In this document: positions 31,852 through 44,609 of the stretch, piece by piece
Layout: the number at the start of each line of letters is the position of its first letter
How positions within the stretch are numbered: position 1 is the first letter of the stretch
Assembly: GCA_006538405.1 (NCBI GenBank)
Contig: BJKQ01000001.1
Span: 2,108,001-2,172,000, forward strand
Direction: 5' to 3'
Length of the DNA: 64,000 bases
Source of the DNA: Hansfordia pulvinata
Lineage: Eukaryota; Ascomycota; Sordariomycetes; Xylariales
Notes under the pieces: generated by a model
What the model saw: the letters and a program-made list of their open reading frames with translations, nothing else
Told to the model about the DNA's origin: nothing
Databases searched by the model: none
Translations under genes and position numbers: made by a program

Positions 31852-34146
31852 ATGCTCACCTCACTGCGCGCGACCCTGTGCGTGGCCGCGGGGGCGGCGG
31901 CTTCGGCTTCCAGCACCAGCAGCAGCAATAACATCCACGGGCGGCTGAACTTTGCTGCCACGTTCGGCCCGTCCGTGACCCCTTTCCGCATCGACGTCGA
32001 CCCGGACTTTGTCGAGCAGACGCGCCGCCGCGCCGCGCTGACGCGGCTGTCCGTCGAGCTGGAGGACGACGCCGAGGGCGCCGCCGCCGAGGGCGCCGCC
32101 GCCGACGACGGCCCGCCCGTCGCCTTCGCGGCGCGCCTCAAGGAGTACTGGGCCAACGAGTTTGACTGGTTCGCCGTCCAGGACGAGCTGAACGAGCAGT
32201 AAGCCCTGCGCCACCTCATCCACCCCCCCTCCGCATCCCTTTATTGTTCTGTCCGCCCGTACTGGAGAAGACGGTACGATCAGCGTCCGTTTCCTCGGTG
32301 TTCCCCTACCCCCCAGCCTGGGGATATCCTCAAGATGCTAACACGTGCCCAACGCCTCCCCCCTTGCCACGAAAGACTCTCGCAATACACGACGACGGTG
32401 ACCATCTGCGGCCCAGACGACGACGGGGAGCCGGCCCACGACCCGGACGAGAACCCGGACGAGCGCGGCCACCACGCCGACCCCGACTGCGCCTACGACG
32501 CGCCCGTGCCCCTGCACTTCATCCACCACCGCTCGCCCCGCGCCGACGCCATCCCGCTCCTCTTCGTGCACGGCTGGCCCGGCTCGGCCTACGAGGTGGC
32601 CCCCTGATCCGCCACCTGACGCACCCTCCTCCTCCTCCTCCTCCTTCTTCTTCTTCTTCCTCCTCCTCCTCCGGGCACCCGCCCCCCCGGTACTATCCGG
32701 CCTTCCACGTCGTGGCCCCGAGCATCCCGGGCTTCGCCTTCTCCCCCGCGGCCCGGCGCCCGGGCCTCGGCTACGCCGAGGCCGCCCGCGCCTTCGACGC
32801 CCTGATGCGCCGCCGCCTGGGCTACGCCCGCTACGCCGTGCAAGGGGGGGACGCCGGCGCCATCGTGGCCCGCCTGCAGGCCGCGCTGTTCCCCCGCGCC
32901 GTCGTCGCGGGCCACGTCAACTTCTGGATCGCGCAGCCCGAGGCGGGCGACGTCGAGCGGTACCACCACCACCACCACAACCACCGTCGCGGCCGCCGAG
33001 GGGACGGGGGCGGTGACGGTCATGACGGCAACGGTAGCGGCAGGGACGACGACGACGACGGCGATAACGGACGCAGCCACGGTCACGACCACGACGGAAA
33101 TGAACACTCTACCGAACCTACCGACGCCGACGCCGACGCCGACGCCGCCCTCGAGTCGGTCCACGGCTACATGACCCGCCTCTGGGGCTACGGCTACGTC
33201 CACCAGACGCAGCCGCTGCGCCTCGCGCACGCCCTGGCCGACAGCCCCGTCGGCTGCGCCATGTGGATGTACGACGGCATGGCCATGGGCGTCTGGGGCG
33301 ACCCGCGCGACGTCTCGACCCCGCGCCGCGTCGCCGCGTGGACCATGATGCACTACGTCCAGGGCCCTTACGCGGCGCTGCGCATCTACAAGGAGGGGGC
33401 TCTCGTGAGTTTTTCCTCCTCCCCCTCCCCCTCTTGCCCCCCCCCCCCCCCCCCCCTTTTTCCACTCCCTCGAATATCTACCTGCCTTTTCCCTCTTTTG
33501 TCTTTTCATACCTTGTGTGAATCCTCACAATCTGCGAAAAAAGACAGTCATGGTCCACGTGAGAGTTAACGGGTGGGTGAGTGAGCTGACACAACGGGAT
33601 CCCGGGGTGGCCCCCCCCCCCTTTTCCTTAGGCCGGAGCCTTCAACACGACGCACTTCAAAGACCTACCCTACATCCACCAGCCCATGGCCGTATCGCAG
33701 TTCCCGAAAGATCTAGGCTACAGGACGGTAAGCAGCGCGCGATTCCCAACTTGTTGAGACATGTCCCTTTCCCATGAAATCCCTCCCCCCCCCCCCCAAA
33801 CACACACACATACACATACACACCCACCACCAACGTAAACGGGCCCACTCACAAACTCACCGGATGTTCATCGAGAACGAAGGACAAACAGCCCCTCCGC
33901 TGGCTCCGTCGCACGGGCAACGTCCGCGCGCGCTACGTGCACGCCCAGGGCGGCCACTTCCCGGCCTGGGAGACGCCGGAGCTGCTGGCGGGCGACCTGA
34001 GGGCCTTCTTCGGCGACCCCGAGCTGTCTGGGACGGCCGAGTTCCAACTGCAGGACCAGCAGCGGCGGCAGCAGCAGCAGCAGCAACGGACCACAGCCGG
34101 CGACGGCGGCGTGGCTGCGAGCGACCAGCCCCGAGACGAGCTCTAA
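31852..34146 (+). CDS. Microsomal-type epoxide hydrolase, frame broken once
   Basis: Epoxide hydrolases open epoxides to diols. Exons are 31852-32198, 32376-33404, 33632-33727 and 33892-34146; with one base restored the protein is about 575 aa. The N-terminal epoxide-hydrolase domain runs from FRIDVDPDFV to WANEFDWFAVQDELNEQ. Then come the oxyanion motif HGWPGS, a nucleophile Asp in VQGGDAGA, and the C-terminal catalytic His in GGHFPAWE. The first intron has a GCTAAC branch point. The frame breaks after SAYEVAP: the C run 32600-32604 has five bases and a sixth joins LIRHLTHP. A His/Asp/Gly-rich insertion of about 60 residues (32955-33145) sits in the cap region and a Ser run follows the break. 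The usual GGDWG is GGDAG here. The N-terminal 22 residues are hydrophobic enough for a signal or anchor. Confidence 0.85.
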
Positions 34147-34959
34147 GGAGAGGAGCCTTTCCCTAGCCGCTGCTAACTCTGCCCACCTCGTCACGGCTTT
34201 GCGGCGGGGTCGCTGCCGCAGCGCGTCAAGTTTAACTGCAGCTTCGTGGGACTGGTGAAACCAGCGAATCTACGATAAAGTCACCTGAAGATAGTCCTGA
34301 TACCTAAGGGTTGAGCAAAGGTCGTTGAATATGTGCCTTTCGAATTGATAATTTATACAAGGGTCTGGTCTATGTAAATGGCGACCTTTGTTGCTACCAT
34401 ATGATGGACAAACACAGTCTACAGAGCAACATGGCCGCGGTGCAGTCTCGTTGTCGTCTATGCAGCACAAGTACAGAGAAGCTTGAGCCCCGCGTGGCGA
34501 TTAGGCACAGCGACATTAGGCACTCCTTCTCCTACTCCTTCGTAGTGCGGCTTGCGACTGCATTAGTTTCCGCAAGCCTGCTGGAGCTGACTAGACGGTC
34601 CGTTTGGTGCGCCCAGAAGGTTTCATGTCGTCTCCGAAACAACCAAACAATAGGGTGCTGGGGAATGCCTCTCTTTGTCTTCGAGTCTCCGCGTTGCTTC
34701 CAATGGCTTCGACTCGGAGACCAGATAAGGTGCCAGCTTTTCCACAACACTCAATGTGCGAAGTCTCGCATCTGCTCGGCCATTGGTCTCCTAAAGTGAC
34801 CAGCACCGGACCACCGCAAACAAATGGGGCGAGACACCCACTTTGAACTTTGGTTCAGAGGCAGGCAGAGTTCTGCTTGTCAAGTAGTCGGGATCACGTC
34901 TCACAAGCAACGCGCAATGTGCGACCGCACGCGGCCCGGATGCACGCGTCCGTCATTCA
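34147..34959. other. Intergenic between convergent genes
   Basis: This is 3' flanking sequence of the epoxide hydrolase and the DUF3405 gene. No feature was recognised. Confidence 0.6.
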
Positions 34960-37289
34960 TCACTCTGGCTTGACAGCCAGCTGGAACTCTTTGATCGGAT
35001 GCAGTAGAATCGTGGGAAGACACATGCGGCCCTCGCCCTGAACCTCAGCGTCGAAACCTCCCACCTGTGTACCGTCCTCGTTCTCAACACTGAAGCCCCA
35101 CCACCGGCGCCATAGGCGACCCGCGAACCCGGCATGGAAGTACCACGTGACGCCGCGGAAGTTGTGCTCGTGGTTGATGTTGAAGGGTGATTCAATGGCG
35201 GATCCAGCAGCACCGTTGGAGCCGCTGTCCAACGTCTCCTTCAACTGTGTCGGGGGCCATGCGCGCTCGACATACATGGGGTGCGGCGCGTATACAGCCT
35301 TGAGGCTGTGGTGCAATGCCACTGTCGCCGGCCACATCTCGTCGAACATGGTGTGGCGATACTCGCTGGTCTCTCTGTGCATCATGAGCAGCAGACGGCG
35401 GCTCAGACGCGAAGCGGTGACAATTGAGGTCCGTCGCGCTGGCGGGTGGTTCTGAAGGTCATACCCTGTGACGTCATTGAAGAAGATCCAGCCGGATTTG
35501 TCAGGGTTGAAGAGAGGATTCAACGTGATGAGATCCGCCTCCTCGCCGACTCCCCACTCGTAATTGTCCTTTTCGTAGGAATGAGGCGGGACGGGCTCCT
35601 CAGGGAAAGTCGGGGTCTCAACGGTGGCCTTGCGACCCCATACAGGCGGCTCAGCTGCCGCTTCAGAGCTGCCGACCCGAGTCCACGCTTGGGTTGGGGG
35701 GTTCTCGGTCACGTGTCGCACACTCTCGATAAACTCCTCCCAGTTGCCGTGTACGTCGGGGAAGTAGTAGCGTTCATTGCGCTCCCACAGACCCTTGCGT
35801 GGCTGCTTCTTGGCAAAAGAACGCAGCGACTCAAACAGCTCATGCCAGTTGCCAGTGTTGCGAATGTCCATTTCCCAGTTCCAGAAGAACTCGAATTCGG
35901 GATGTGTGTACGCAAAGTACTGAAGTGGGAAATGCGCAGATCGGTAAACGCCGTAGACGCTGCGATCCATGACAAACCACTCGTTCAGCCCATGGTAAAC
36001 CATTTCCATCTGCTTCTCCGACCAGAGAAGGCCCAGTCCCCGGAACTCCTGAGGCAAAGCCGCATTGAGGGTGTTTTGATATACCTCGTCAGAGGACCAG
36101 ATGGGGATTGTGTTGTCTTTGACGTGGATGAGGAAGAAGATCTGATATTCGCCGCCGGACAGCAGAGTGAGTTCTGCAATCATGGATCGCATGTGCAAGA
36201 TTGTCTCCTGCGTCCACTCAAACTCGTGCCAGATGCGCAGCATGACGGCCGACCGAGGAAGCTTAGGGGGCGATGAGGACGTCCTGTGACTTTCGGAGTG
36301 GTCTTCGACCTTGTTTTCAAAGCTTCGCCAGTTTTCGGTCGTTTTTGGCCTGAGGTTGAACCGGTGCTTGTTCTTCTCGACGCACCGCTTGGAGGCATCG
36401 CCCCAATCAACGCGCGTGTAATTGACAGGCTCGGAGGAGGATTTGTACAGGCCCTCGCGTAGACCGTCGAGTCCAGCACCTATCCCGCCCTCGTTAGTGG
36501 AATAGCCGTACCCGTATGGACCAAATCGGCCATAACGGTCGTAGCATTTGTTGCGGTTCAGCCCGAGGGCCTCGTAGGAGCCCATGATGTTGTTGGGGAA
36601 GCCCATGACGCGGCCCTCGTACGCCAGGACCCTGGGCACGGGAATGGTGTCGCGATCATCGAGATAGCAGGGCTCGACGGAGCCGAACTCGGAGGTGTAT
36701 GCCGAGGACGCATATTCCGGATAGGCCTCATCGGCATGGGGAGTAGGCAGCTGGGGAGGGTCGGCAGGGCGTGACTCGATGACGGTTTGTGGGTGCTGAT
36801 CGCCGTGAGGGTACTCGGCATTGCCGTCTTTGGCAAGGGCGCGCAGGCCGCCAAAGTAGCGGGTCAAGTGCTTGAAGCTCGCCCAAGCTGGCTCGCCTTC
36901 AATGGGAGTCAAGGGCGGAGGGGCTGGACGCGGAGGCTCGACGGGTTTCCGGGGAGGGGAGTCGGGCAGGCGCTCGGGAGACGGCAGGCCGGCCGGGGCG
37001 GGTGGGCTGTTTTCTGATCGTGGGTCACCTGGGCGGGAGAGGCCGGGGGCGGAGCATGCGGGCGAGACTCGGGCTCTGAGGTAGGTTGCCATGATGAATG
37101 AGGCGCATGCTGGGGGGTGTGCTGGTGCTGGGTGTCGGGCTGGGTAGCCGGGGCGGCTTCAGAGCCGTAGAACCTGTAGGCCTCGTAGATGAGGAAGATT
37201 AGGAGAAGCGGGCGAAGAAGAGAAAAGAAGAGCCGAGAGCCTGAGCGAGGGGGCCGGCGCGACGGGCCCCAGGCGTTAGGTTTAGACAT
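34960..37289 (-). CDS. DUF3405 family type II membrane protein, frame broken once
   Basis: A fungal protein of about 776 aa, glycosyltransferase-like in layout; function unknown. The start MSKPNAWGPSRRPP at 37289 gives a short basic cytoplasmic tail, then a single membrane anchor LFFSLLRPLLLIFLIYEAY (about residues 21-39) and a Pro-rich stem. The globular part starts near WASFKHLTRYFGGL and includes GFPNNIMGSYEALGLN, RIWHEFEWTQE, FFLIHVKDN, HFPLQYFAYTHPEFEFFWNW and GRLWRRWWGFS, the DUF3405 pattern. No intron is needed. The Pro-rich stem is read in two frames. One extra base near the G run 36995-36998 joins the anchor frame to the catalytic-domain frame. Without repair, annotation would start at MATYLRARV (37092) and lose the anchor. 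A 56-nt intron could also bridge the frames but has no branch point. Confidence 0.82.
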
Positions 37290-39291
37290 GAGAAACTGAG
37301 GGCGTCTATGTTGCCATTGGAGGGGCAATGGTGAAGAAGAGCAAGAAAGAAGAAGCTAGGAAAGGCGTGCGAGGTGTGTGGGGAGACGACAGGACAAAGC
37401 AGGAGGGCCGGAGGATAGGGTGGGGCGTGAATGCCGGTGGAAGCGGGAGAAAGATTGAGGTAGGGGTTGTGACAAGAGGAGAGAGAAAGAGAAGGGCGTG
37501 TAGAGGACGAGGCGGCTTAGGATCGCAGGCAGAAGCACGTGGGAAGGAATCGTGAAGGGAGGGTGCAGCTCAGCGTGCAGGCGCAGCATCGGTTGCGAAG
37601 ACGGCGAGTGGGATTGGAAGGCACGACACCCACCATCTGGACCCTCTGTACCTTTCGCAACGAAGATCATTAGACCCAATACCAGAGCAGGCAGCCATGT
37701 ACGAATCGATGTGGACTGGGGCGACCTACACCTACGAGTGACTGCGCGGCTACCGTAGGTACCTACCGTACCTATAGGTGATAAGTTCAGTACTGCTCCG
37801 TGCTCCGTACGCACGCAACCTCGCACCTGTCGGTCGATCCCTCAGGCACAAAGATGGAATCGCGCATCTCGGGTTGCTGACGTGGGCTGGGAGATCTATC
37901 CTGGACATCTGTCCGTGTCCAAGCACTAATAACAGGGACGTGCGTGAGCAGGCACAGGGAAGAGAGTGGGCGCTGGAGGGACCCTTGCACCCTGGGTTTG
38001 AAGTCTCCTGAGCCTCGTCTCCTACGAGTCAGGTATGGCCCCCGTTCTCAGGTGGTCGTATCAGTACCTTTCCCGGGGCTGAGCGTGTTTCGGCCGTCAC
38101 ATCCAAGCCGCGCATCTAGTCCCTACCTTGAGGACGCCACCAGCAGGTCGTCAGAATTCAGAGCCATTGCAGTGCAGCAGGGACGCGTAATGAGAGTGAT
38201 GGAGCATCGGCGAATTGTCGCCAGTGGGGAAGCCGGGCGCGTCGACATTCCCCCGGTATCCAAATTCCAAGCCTGGTGCCCCAATCATGCCCGTCGATAG
38301 GCACTTACGAGTTTTCCGGCACGAAATCACGCTCACAGGCTCAGAAGGACCCCCACGAGTCAGAAGCCATAGAACTAGGAGTATGCAACATCGTTGCGTC
38401 TATTTGGTGCTTGTCAACAATGTATAGAGGCAGCCCGCTCGTACAACAGTACAGGTACTTTTATTAGGTAGGTGTCGGTCGAATACATGTATCCAATGAG
38501 CTGAGTCGCTTACTTGGGTTTAGATTGCCTTAGCAAAGCCTCAATCTGAATGTGAAACACGATGCGAACCGTTAGTAACGACCCGGATGCTCGGGTGCTC
38601 TGTTAGGCAAGGTCCCATCTATAATTCTGCATCGACTTGACACGACGCGACTCGGAACAGAGGGATACGAGACATAGGTTCCATTGCAATGCCAGATTGA
38701 TCCCGGTCCTGCGCAAACGGGTGAAATATACACGAGCGTCTCCCCGCCGCAGAGCCCAAGTTCAGGCTGACGGGTTTCGTGATCTATTTGCCAAGTGCAA
38801 GTTATGAGCCCTTCTGATCGCGCAACCAGCAGGCGCGCCGACCCAATCGCCCTCATCAGCGAGACGGACGACAGATCTTCTGGAGAATAGATCCACGGCT
38901 GCTGGCCTGCACATTTCTAACCCGGGCGGTCTACATGTGACGTCATTCCCGCTGCTGTAGAAGCGGCGGCCTGCTCCCGCTGGCCCAGACCGCCGCTAAC
39001 GAACAACGAGGCGTGGATGCTACGAGCATTACGTGGAACCAGTCTTTCGTCTTTTTTTGTGCGTGTTATATTCACCGGGCTTCCAGTAGATCTAATTCTT
39101 ATACGATCTGCCGGAGTGTATATCGCTTCCGTTGGCACATATATTCCATCCCCCTTCTGCAGGACACCGAGACGGCCAGGATCATAGTGTGCAACTCCCG
39201 CGCCGCTTATCGCCGGCCATCTACTCATACACAATTCCCTACCCAGCATCCACGCCGCGTCCCGCCCATCGCTGTGTTTTCCGCCCCTTCA
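37290..39291. other. 2-kb intergenic region, no supported gene
   Basis: Promoter side of DUF3405 and 3' side of the monooxygenase. TAGGTACCTACC motifs occur near 37755. No gene was recognised. Confidence 0.6.
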
Positions 39292-40735
39292 CTACTCCTG
39301 AGTCCCGCCGCTTACCGACTTTATAAACTCGACAATCCCACGCGGTGCGTCGGGCGCCTGCATCATGTCCGCCATGACCCGCCCGTCTTCGATGTGAGCC
39401 GCCGCCCGCGTCAGCATGCCGCGCTCGTACTCGCTCACGGCGGCCTCGAGGTCCGCAAGCCCGTGCTTCTCGATCTGCCGGACCAGCTCCACGCTGTCGT
39501 GCATCGCCAGATTCACCCCCTCGCCGTTCGGAGTCCTGTCGTTCAAGCTCGCGGTCAGTCTCCCGGGTCATCGCCGTCGATGCGTCTTGGTGTGAAAAGA
39601 GAAAGAAAAAATAGGAAGAGAGGGGGCAGTAGGGGCGGAGATGATCATACGTCACATGCGCTGCATCGCCCAGCAAGACCACACCAGGCACCGTCTTCCA
39701 CGACATGTCCTCCGTCTTGAACGAGTGCAGGGCCCACAGGTAGAAGTCGCCCTCGCTGTGCCGCAGCATGCTGCGCGGCTGCTCGCCCCAGCCCGCAAAA
39801 ACGTGCTCCAGCAGCTTGTTCCGCAGGCCCGCGGCGTTCTGGGGCAGGGCATCCTCTCTCGCCTGCTGCTCCGGCAACTCGCATCCCGCGTAGATGGTGT
39901 ACGAGCCCTCGCTGCTGCCCTGGGCCAGGATCTGCTTGCCCTCGCCCAGCGCCATGTACGTGCCGCCCTTGACCAGCGCGTGCAATTCGGCCCAGTACGG
40001 GCTGCTGGTCTTGAGCGTCGTGGCGAAATGTGAGTAGCCCGTGTAGGCGGGCTTCGCGTCGGTCACCTGTGGGATCGTCAGTCGGTATCCTGCATGTGAG
40101 AGGCTTCCCCCGGACGGGAAGAGAGCTAGGCACGGGCGCGAAGCGCGGCGACTTACCAAGGGTCGCACCTTGGACCACAGTCCGTCGGCGCCAACGACGA
40201 GACGGAAGCCCCGGGCGTCGCTGCCGTCGGCCAGGCGGATCGACATGGTGCCCTGCTCGGCGTCCCTCTCGACGGACTGCACCTTGGAGTTCCACGCCAC
40301 CTTGTCGGCGGGAATCGAGTCGAGCAGCAGCTGGCGCAGCGCCTTGCGGTCCACCTCGGGCCGGTTCGGGCCCTCGTCGCCCTTCTTGTCCACGTCCGAG
40401 TCGTCGAACTTGACCTCGCCCTGCTTGTTGGCGATCACCACCCCCTGCGCGTCGTACCGCGCGATCTTCTTAAACTGGTCCAGCAGCCCGGCCTCCTCGA
40501 GCGCCAGCTGCCCCGAGCCGGTGTGGATGTCGAGGGAGCCGCCCTGGGCGCCGATGCCGGGGCCCTCATTGCGCTCAAAGACCTTGTAGTCGAAGCCCTT
40601 GACCTGCAGCAGCCTCGCCAGCATCAGGCCGCCGGGGCCGCCGCCGACAATGGCGATGGGGGGGTTTGGGGCCATGGTAGACATGCGACGTAGGGTTCCG
40701 GCACTTCTTCCAAAGATGTTGCCGAGGATGGTCAT
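39292..40735 (-). CDS. FAD-dependent monooxygenase (TetX/PHBH-like), 412 aa
   Basis: A group A flavin monooxygenase. Exons are complement(40157-40735), (39651-40066) and (39292-39535). The first intron is 90 nt and has no in-frame stop, so an unspliced model would wrongly add 30 residues. The second intron (39536-39650) joins GDAAHVT to TPNGEGVNLAMHDS. The Rossmann motif IVGGGPGGLMLARLL lies near residue 30, GADGLWSKV near 180 and the FAD-ribityl GDAAH near 328; the order is that of TetX-like enzymes. The start at 40735 gives an N-terminus MTILGNIFGRSAGTLRRMST that looks like a short targeting sequence; MSTMAP at 40684 is a second choice. The substrate is unknown. The gene is divergent from the Zn2Cys6 regulator. 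Confidence 0.9.
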
Positions 40736-41298
40736 GTCGAGGGAACCTTGGCTATTGTCGAGGAGGGGCTGTGGAGGTGCGCCGCCCACCGTGGCGCCCT
40801 CGAGGCTCTTTATACTCGCACGCCTGCATGCATCGTGACGGGCGGCGCATATCTCGGGTTTGGTTAGTCCCCGGCGAGAGGTCTCGATTACCTACCTTCG
40901 CAGATCGAGTCAGCCTCATCGTGTCCGTCCGTAAAGCCCGCCGCCGCCGGTGCCGTCCCGGTTGGGCAAGGTCCAGGTGTGTGTACTCGTACGGGGCGGA
41001 GGTTAATCAAGTCCGAGTCGTTGGTCGGTCGAGGCCCACGCCCGGAAGGCACGTGGAACGTCGGCTACACCACCAAGTCCGTACCTAAGTGCCGGGCTTT
41101 GTTAAATGCCGCCCGCTGGGCGGCTTCCACTGGGCCACCCAAGGCACCTAAGGTAGGTATCTTCCGCTGCGGCACCAACCAGGCTTGAGTTAACCTCCGC
41201 CTCCCCATGTCCCACGTGAGGTAACCTCCGTCCCCCATCAAACACCCCCTTACGGTACCTTAGCTGAACCCCCCTGTCGACGACCAGCGATACCTTTC
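40736..41298. promoter_or_regulatory. Bidirectional promoter, monooxygenase / Zn2Cys6 regulator
   Basis: 563 bp separate the divergent start codons. The regulator side carries two GAGGTAACCTCCG-like segments near 41193 and 41218, each holding GTTAACCTCCG or GGTAACCTCCG. These are candidate operator sites. A TACTCGTA-type motif lies at 40984. No binding site is proven. Confidence 0.5.
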
Positions 41299-44223
41299 AT
41301 GCCCGACGACGGCGCCAAAGCTCGCTACGCCGTGAGTCCGCCTCCTCTGATATTACTCTCCCCGGCGTACCTCCCGATGTGCCTTGCTGCCGACGTCGCC
41401 CGTCCTGACCATCCGGATTCTTTGCCATCTCCGCTTCCCAGTGCGATGCCTGCCGCGTCCGCAAAGCCACATGCTCGCGCGAGCCCGGGGGCTGCCAGCG
41501 CTGCCGGTCCAGCCAGAGGCCATGCCTCTATTCGCGTTCCGGTGTGATTCGGCGCAGCCGGAGGCGCAAGGCAGAGCAGAGGGCCGCCAACGATGACGAT
41601 GATGACGGAGAGGATAACGACGACACCGCCTTTTCTGTATCCCCCTTAGACGTCGATAGCGTCACGCCAGGCGGCGCTGGCGGCAGCAACAAGAGGAGAA
41701 GAGCCGACGCTACTGTTGGCGTTGGCGTGGAACAGAACAACGACCTGCAGCCGCACGTCGCCGTCTTCATCGACAGCATCCGGGACCGGCTCGACGCAAC
41801 GGCCACAAGCGGTAGCGGCGGCGGAGGCAACAGCAGAAGCAACAACGGCAACAGTGGCAACAGGGAGCACCAGGAGCAGAACCACCACTGCCAGCACCAA
41901 CAACGACAGCAGCAGCAGCAACAACAACAACACCAGCAAAGCCAGCACCACCAAGAGTCCTTCGCGGCGCTCTCGTCCCTCTCCAACGCGTATGCGGCCG
42001 TGTGGCAGGACTCGTGCCAGTTCGACAAGATGGCCATGGACGCGCAGACGCTTTTCTTCCCCTTTGAGGACCAAACCCCGGTCTGGGTGGAAGGTGAGTT
42101 GATTGAGCCGAATTAGCCCTTGTGTGCTCCTGGTTTTGCTCCGCGCCCGCTTTCAACATGGAAAAGAAGAAGAAGAAGAAGAAGAAGAAGAAGAAGAAGA
42201 AAAAGAGGCTGACCGTAACAACGCCCCAGCCTTCGCATCCACGATCCGAGAAAAGGGGCGCCCGTTCCTGATTCCCCCGCCCGCCGACGTCGTGGCGCAG
42301 CTGGCCGCGGGCCGCACCCACGAGCTCCTGCGCGATGGCCACCGGGCATGGGTGGTTATGTACTACACCTTGGTGCTGAGCCTGGAATCTTCCAAGGGAG
42401 GCCACGGCAACGGCGGCCACGGGGCCGCTGCTGAAGAGGAGGGGGGAGAGGAGGAAAGGAAGAGAATGGAGCAGAAGCACGAACAGACCAAAGCGCAACT
42501 TCGTAGCAACCTCTGGATCGCACTCAACGACGTGCGTTTGCTACTCGAGCCCACCGAGGTCAACATTCAGGCCCTGTGGCTGCTGGCCTGTCATCCGGAG
42601 GAGTTCACCACGCCCACCCTGTGCTGGATGCTGGCGGCCTCGGCGTGCCGCATGCTGCAGGCGCTGGGCATTGTGGGACGCCGACGAGGCGGAGGAAGTC
42701 GACGACGGACTGCTGGTGGCGGTGGTGGTGGTCGCCAGCATCTCCAACTTGCGGGGGAAGATGACGACGACGATCCCGACGACCGCGAGGCGCGGGACCG
42801 CCGCATCCTGACCTTCTGGAACCTGAACATGCTCGACAAGAGCCTGGCCCTGATCTTCTGCCGCCCACCCTCCTTCCACCGTGCCATGGCTCGCGAAATT
42901 CCCCTACCGACCGTACGCCAACTACTACCGGCCCGGCCCCACCGAACTGCGGCATCGGCCGCTGCAGCGGAAGTCGAGGTCCCGAGCCTATTCGGTGCCC
43001 ACTACTTCCATCAACTGCACCTCCTCTCACAGGTCATGGGCGACATATGGCACTGCCTGTACGAGCAGGAGAGCGACAACCGCGACGACGTCACCCTACG
43101 CATCTGCGCCGTGCGCGCTGACCTCGACAGCTGGCACCAGAGAGCCACCGAGGTACGTCAAACACCGTCTTCTTGTGCAGAAGCGGCCCTTCTATATACC
43201 TCGCTCTTGTTGAGAGGAAACAAGATATAATTGACACGGAATATGAATGACGCTCACATGTGCTAATTACCAACAACGTCACAGATGATCGGCGCAGCCG
43301 CACTGGTTGAGAAGCCCTTTCTCGACGCCACGGGCGCCGCCTCGGTCGACCTGGGCCTGCACCACCTGACGTACCACTACCACTGGCTATCTATCCTTCT
43401 AGCGCGGGCTTGCCCTTCGCCCTTCCCGGCGTCCACAGCAGACGTGTCAGGAAGAGAAGTCGAGGAGCAGGAGAACACGAGGCGGTTCTGCTTGGACGCG
43501 TCGCTCAAGATGCTGCGCATGCTGGACCGCCTGGTGTCGACCTCGGAGGAGGTGTACAATGGTGTGGTGTGGCAGCTTATCTGCTTACCCTTCACTCCTT
43601 TTCTCATCCTCTTTCGCGAGTTATTGGGTCCGTCCCCAACTCCTCGCCCCGCTGACCGCGGCGGCGGCGGCAGCGGTACTGGCTGCAAGATATCACAGCG
43701 ACAGAAGCAGCAGAAGCAGCGGGAGGAGTACCTCGCCGCCATGGAGATGCTGCCCGCCTTCCTCACCAAGTTGAGCCTGAGAAATTCCATGGCCCGCAAC
43801 CTCGAGGGCGCCGCCGCCGTCTTTGTCCGACACGCCAGGAGCATCGTGTTCCCATCTACCGACCCACCGCAGTCTGTCACCGGTTCTTACTTATCGCCAC
43901 GGCTCGTCCGCCCCGAGGAGGGGCCTTCGACCCCTCTTCCCGCCCCTCACCATTCTTCTCTAGGCGTCCCATTCTCCAGCTTCCAATGGCCTCCAGGCTC
44001 AGTCCTCTCTGCGGCCGCTGACGACGTACCCGCCGCTGTTGCCGTGGGAGAGAGTGGCGGCCCAACGGACGCGTTCCGAGATCTCTTCAACGACCTCGGC
44101 TTCTCGGATGTGCCTGAGTGGGGCACAGCCAGCACCAGTGGTGGTGAACAGTGCGCGTGGGCCAACGACACATTCGTTGAGTCGATGCTTGATTCGTTGA
44201 TGCGGGAGCAAGGGCTCTCTTGA
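41299..44223 (+). CDS. Zn2Cys6 transcription factor with fungal middle-homology domain, 848 aa
   Basis: Exons are 41299-41331, 41442-42093, 42230-43152 and 43285-44223. The first exon codes 11 residues and joins directly to CDACRVRKATC. The cluster C-x2-C-x6-C-x6-C-x2-C-x6-C is complete at residues 12-39. A basic segment RRSRRRKAEQR, an acidic stretch and Gln/Asn/His-rich low complexity follow. The middle-homology region starts near residue 230 (AFASTIREKGRPFLIPPP). It includes CRMLQALGI, CRPPSFHRAMAREIPLP and GAHYFHQLHLLSQVMGDIWHC. The second intron contains a (GAA)n run (42163-42206) ahead of a GCTGAC branch point. The protein should be nuclear and act as homodimer or heterodimer on CGG-type half-sites. 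Its divergent position suggests control of the neighbouring monooxygenase; that is inference. Confidence 0.92.
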
Positions 44224-44609
44224 CGCGAGAAAGGCCGGTTAACGACCCTTGGCTCCTGATCTGCGTTCCTGTCAATATACAGGGACGACAGCGGGGCGTG
44301 CACCTGGAAAATATGTGGGAATTTATGTTCTCTTGTGTATCTTTCTTGTGATAGAAGCATCTCTGTAGATGAGAAAAAAGGACTCGTGTATTCCAACGCC
44401 AGGAATGATCGCCAAACGCATGAACGCCGTCAGAGGTATTCCTGAAAATGACAACAGACTAGTCTAGTCCATGCTAATAGAAGAAAATGAGGGGAAGAAA
44501 GCAAAATCAGAAGTCAGGGCTTGCACATGTCCTCATCAGTTCATCATGACTCGAATCGATCGGTGAGTCCGAGCGAAAGTCTGCAAAATCAAATACCCAT
44601 TGGAAACGC
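44224..44609. other. Intergenic between convergent regulator and PPN1 genes
   Basis: Two 3' untranslated regions meet here. Nothing else was seen. Confidence 0.6.
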
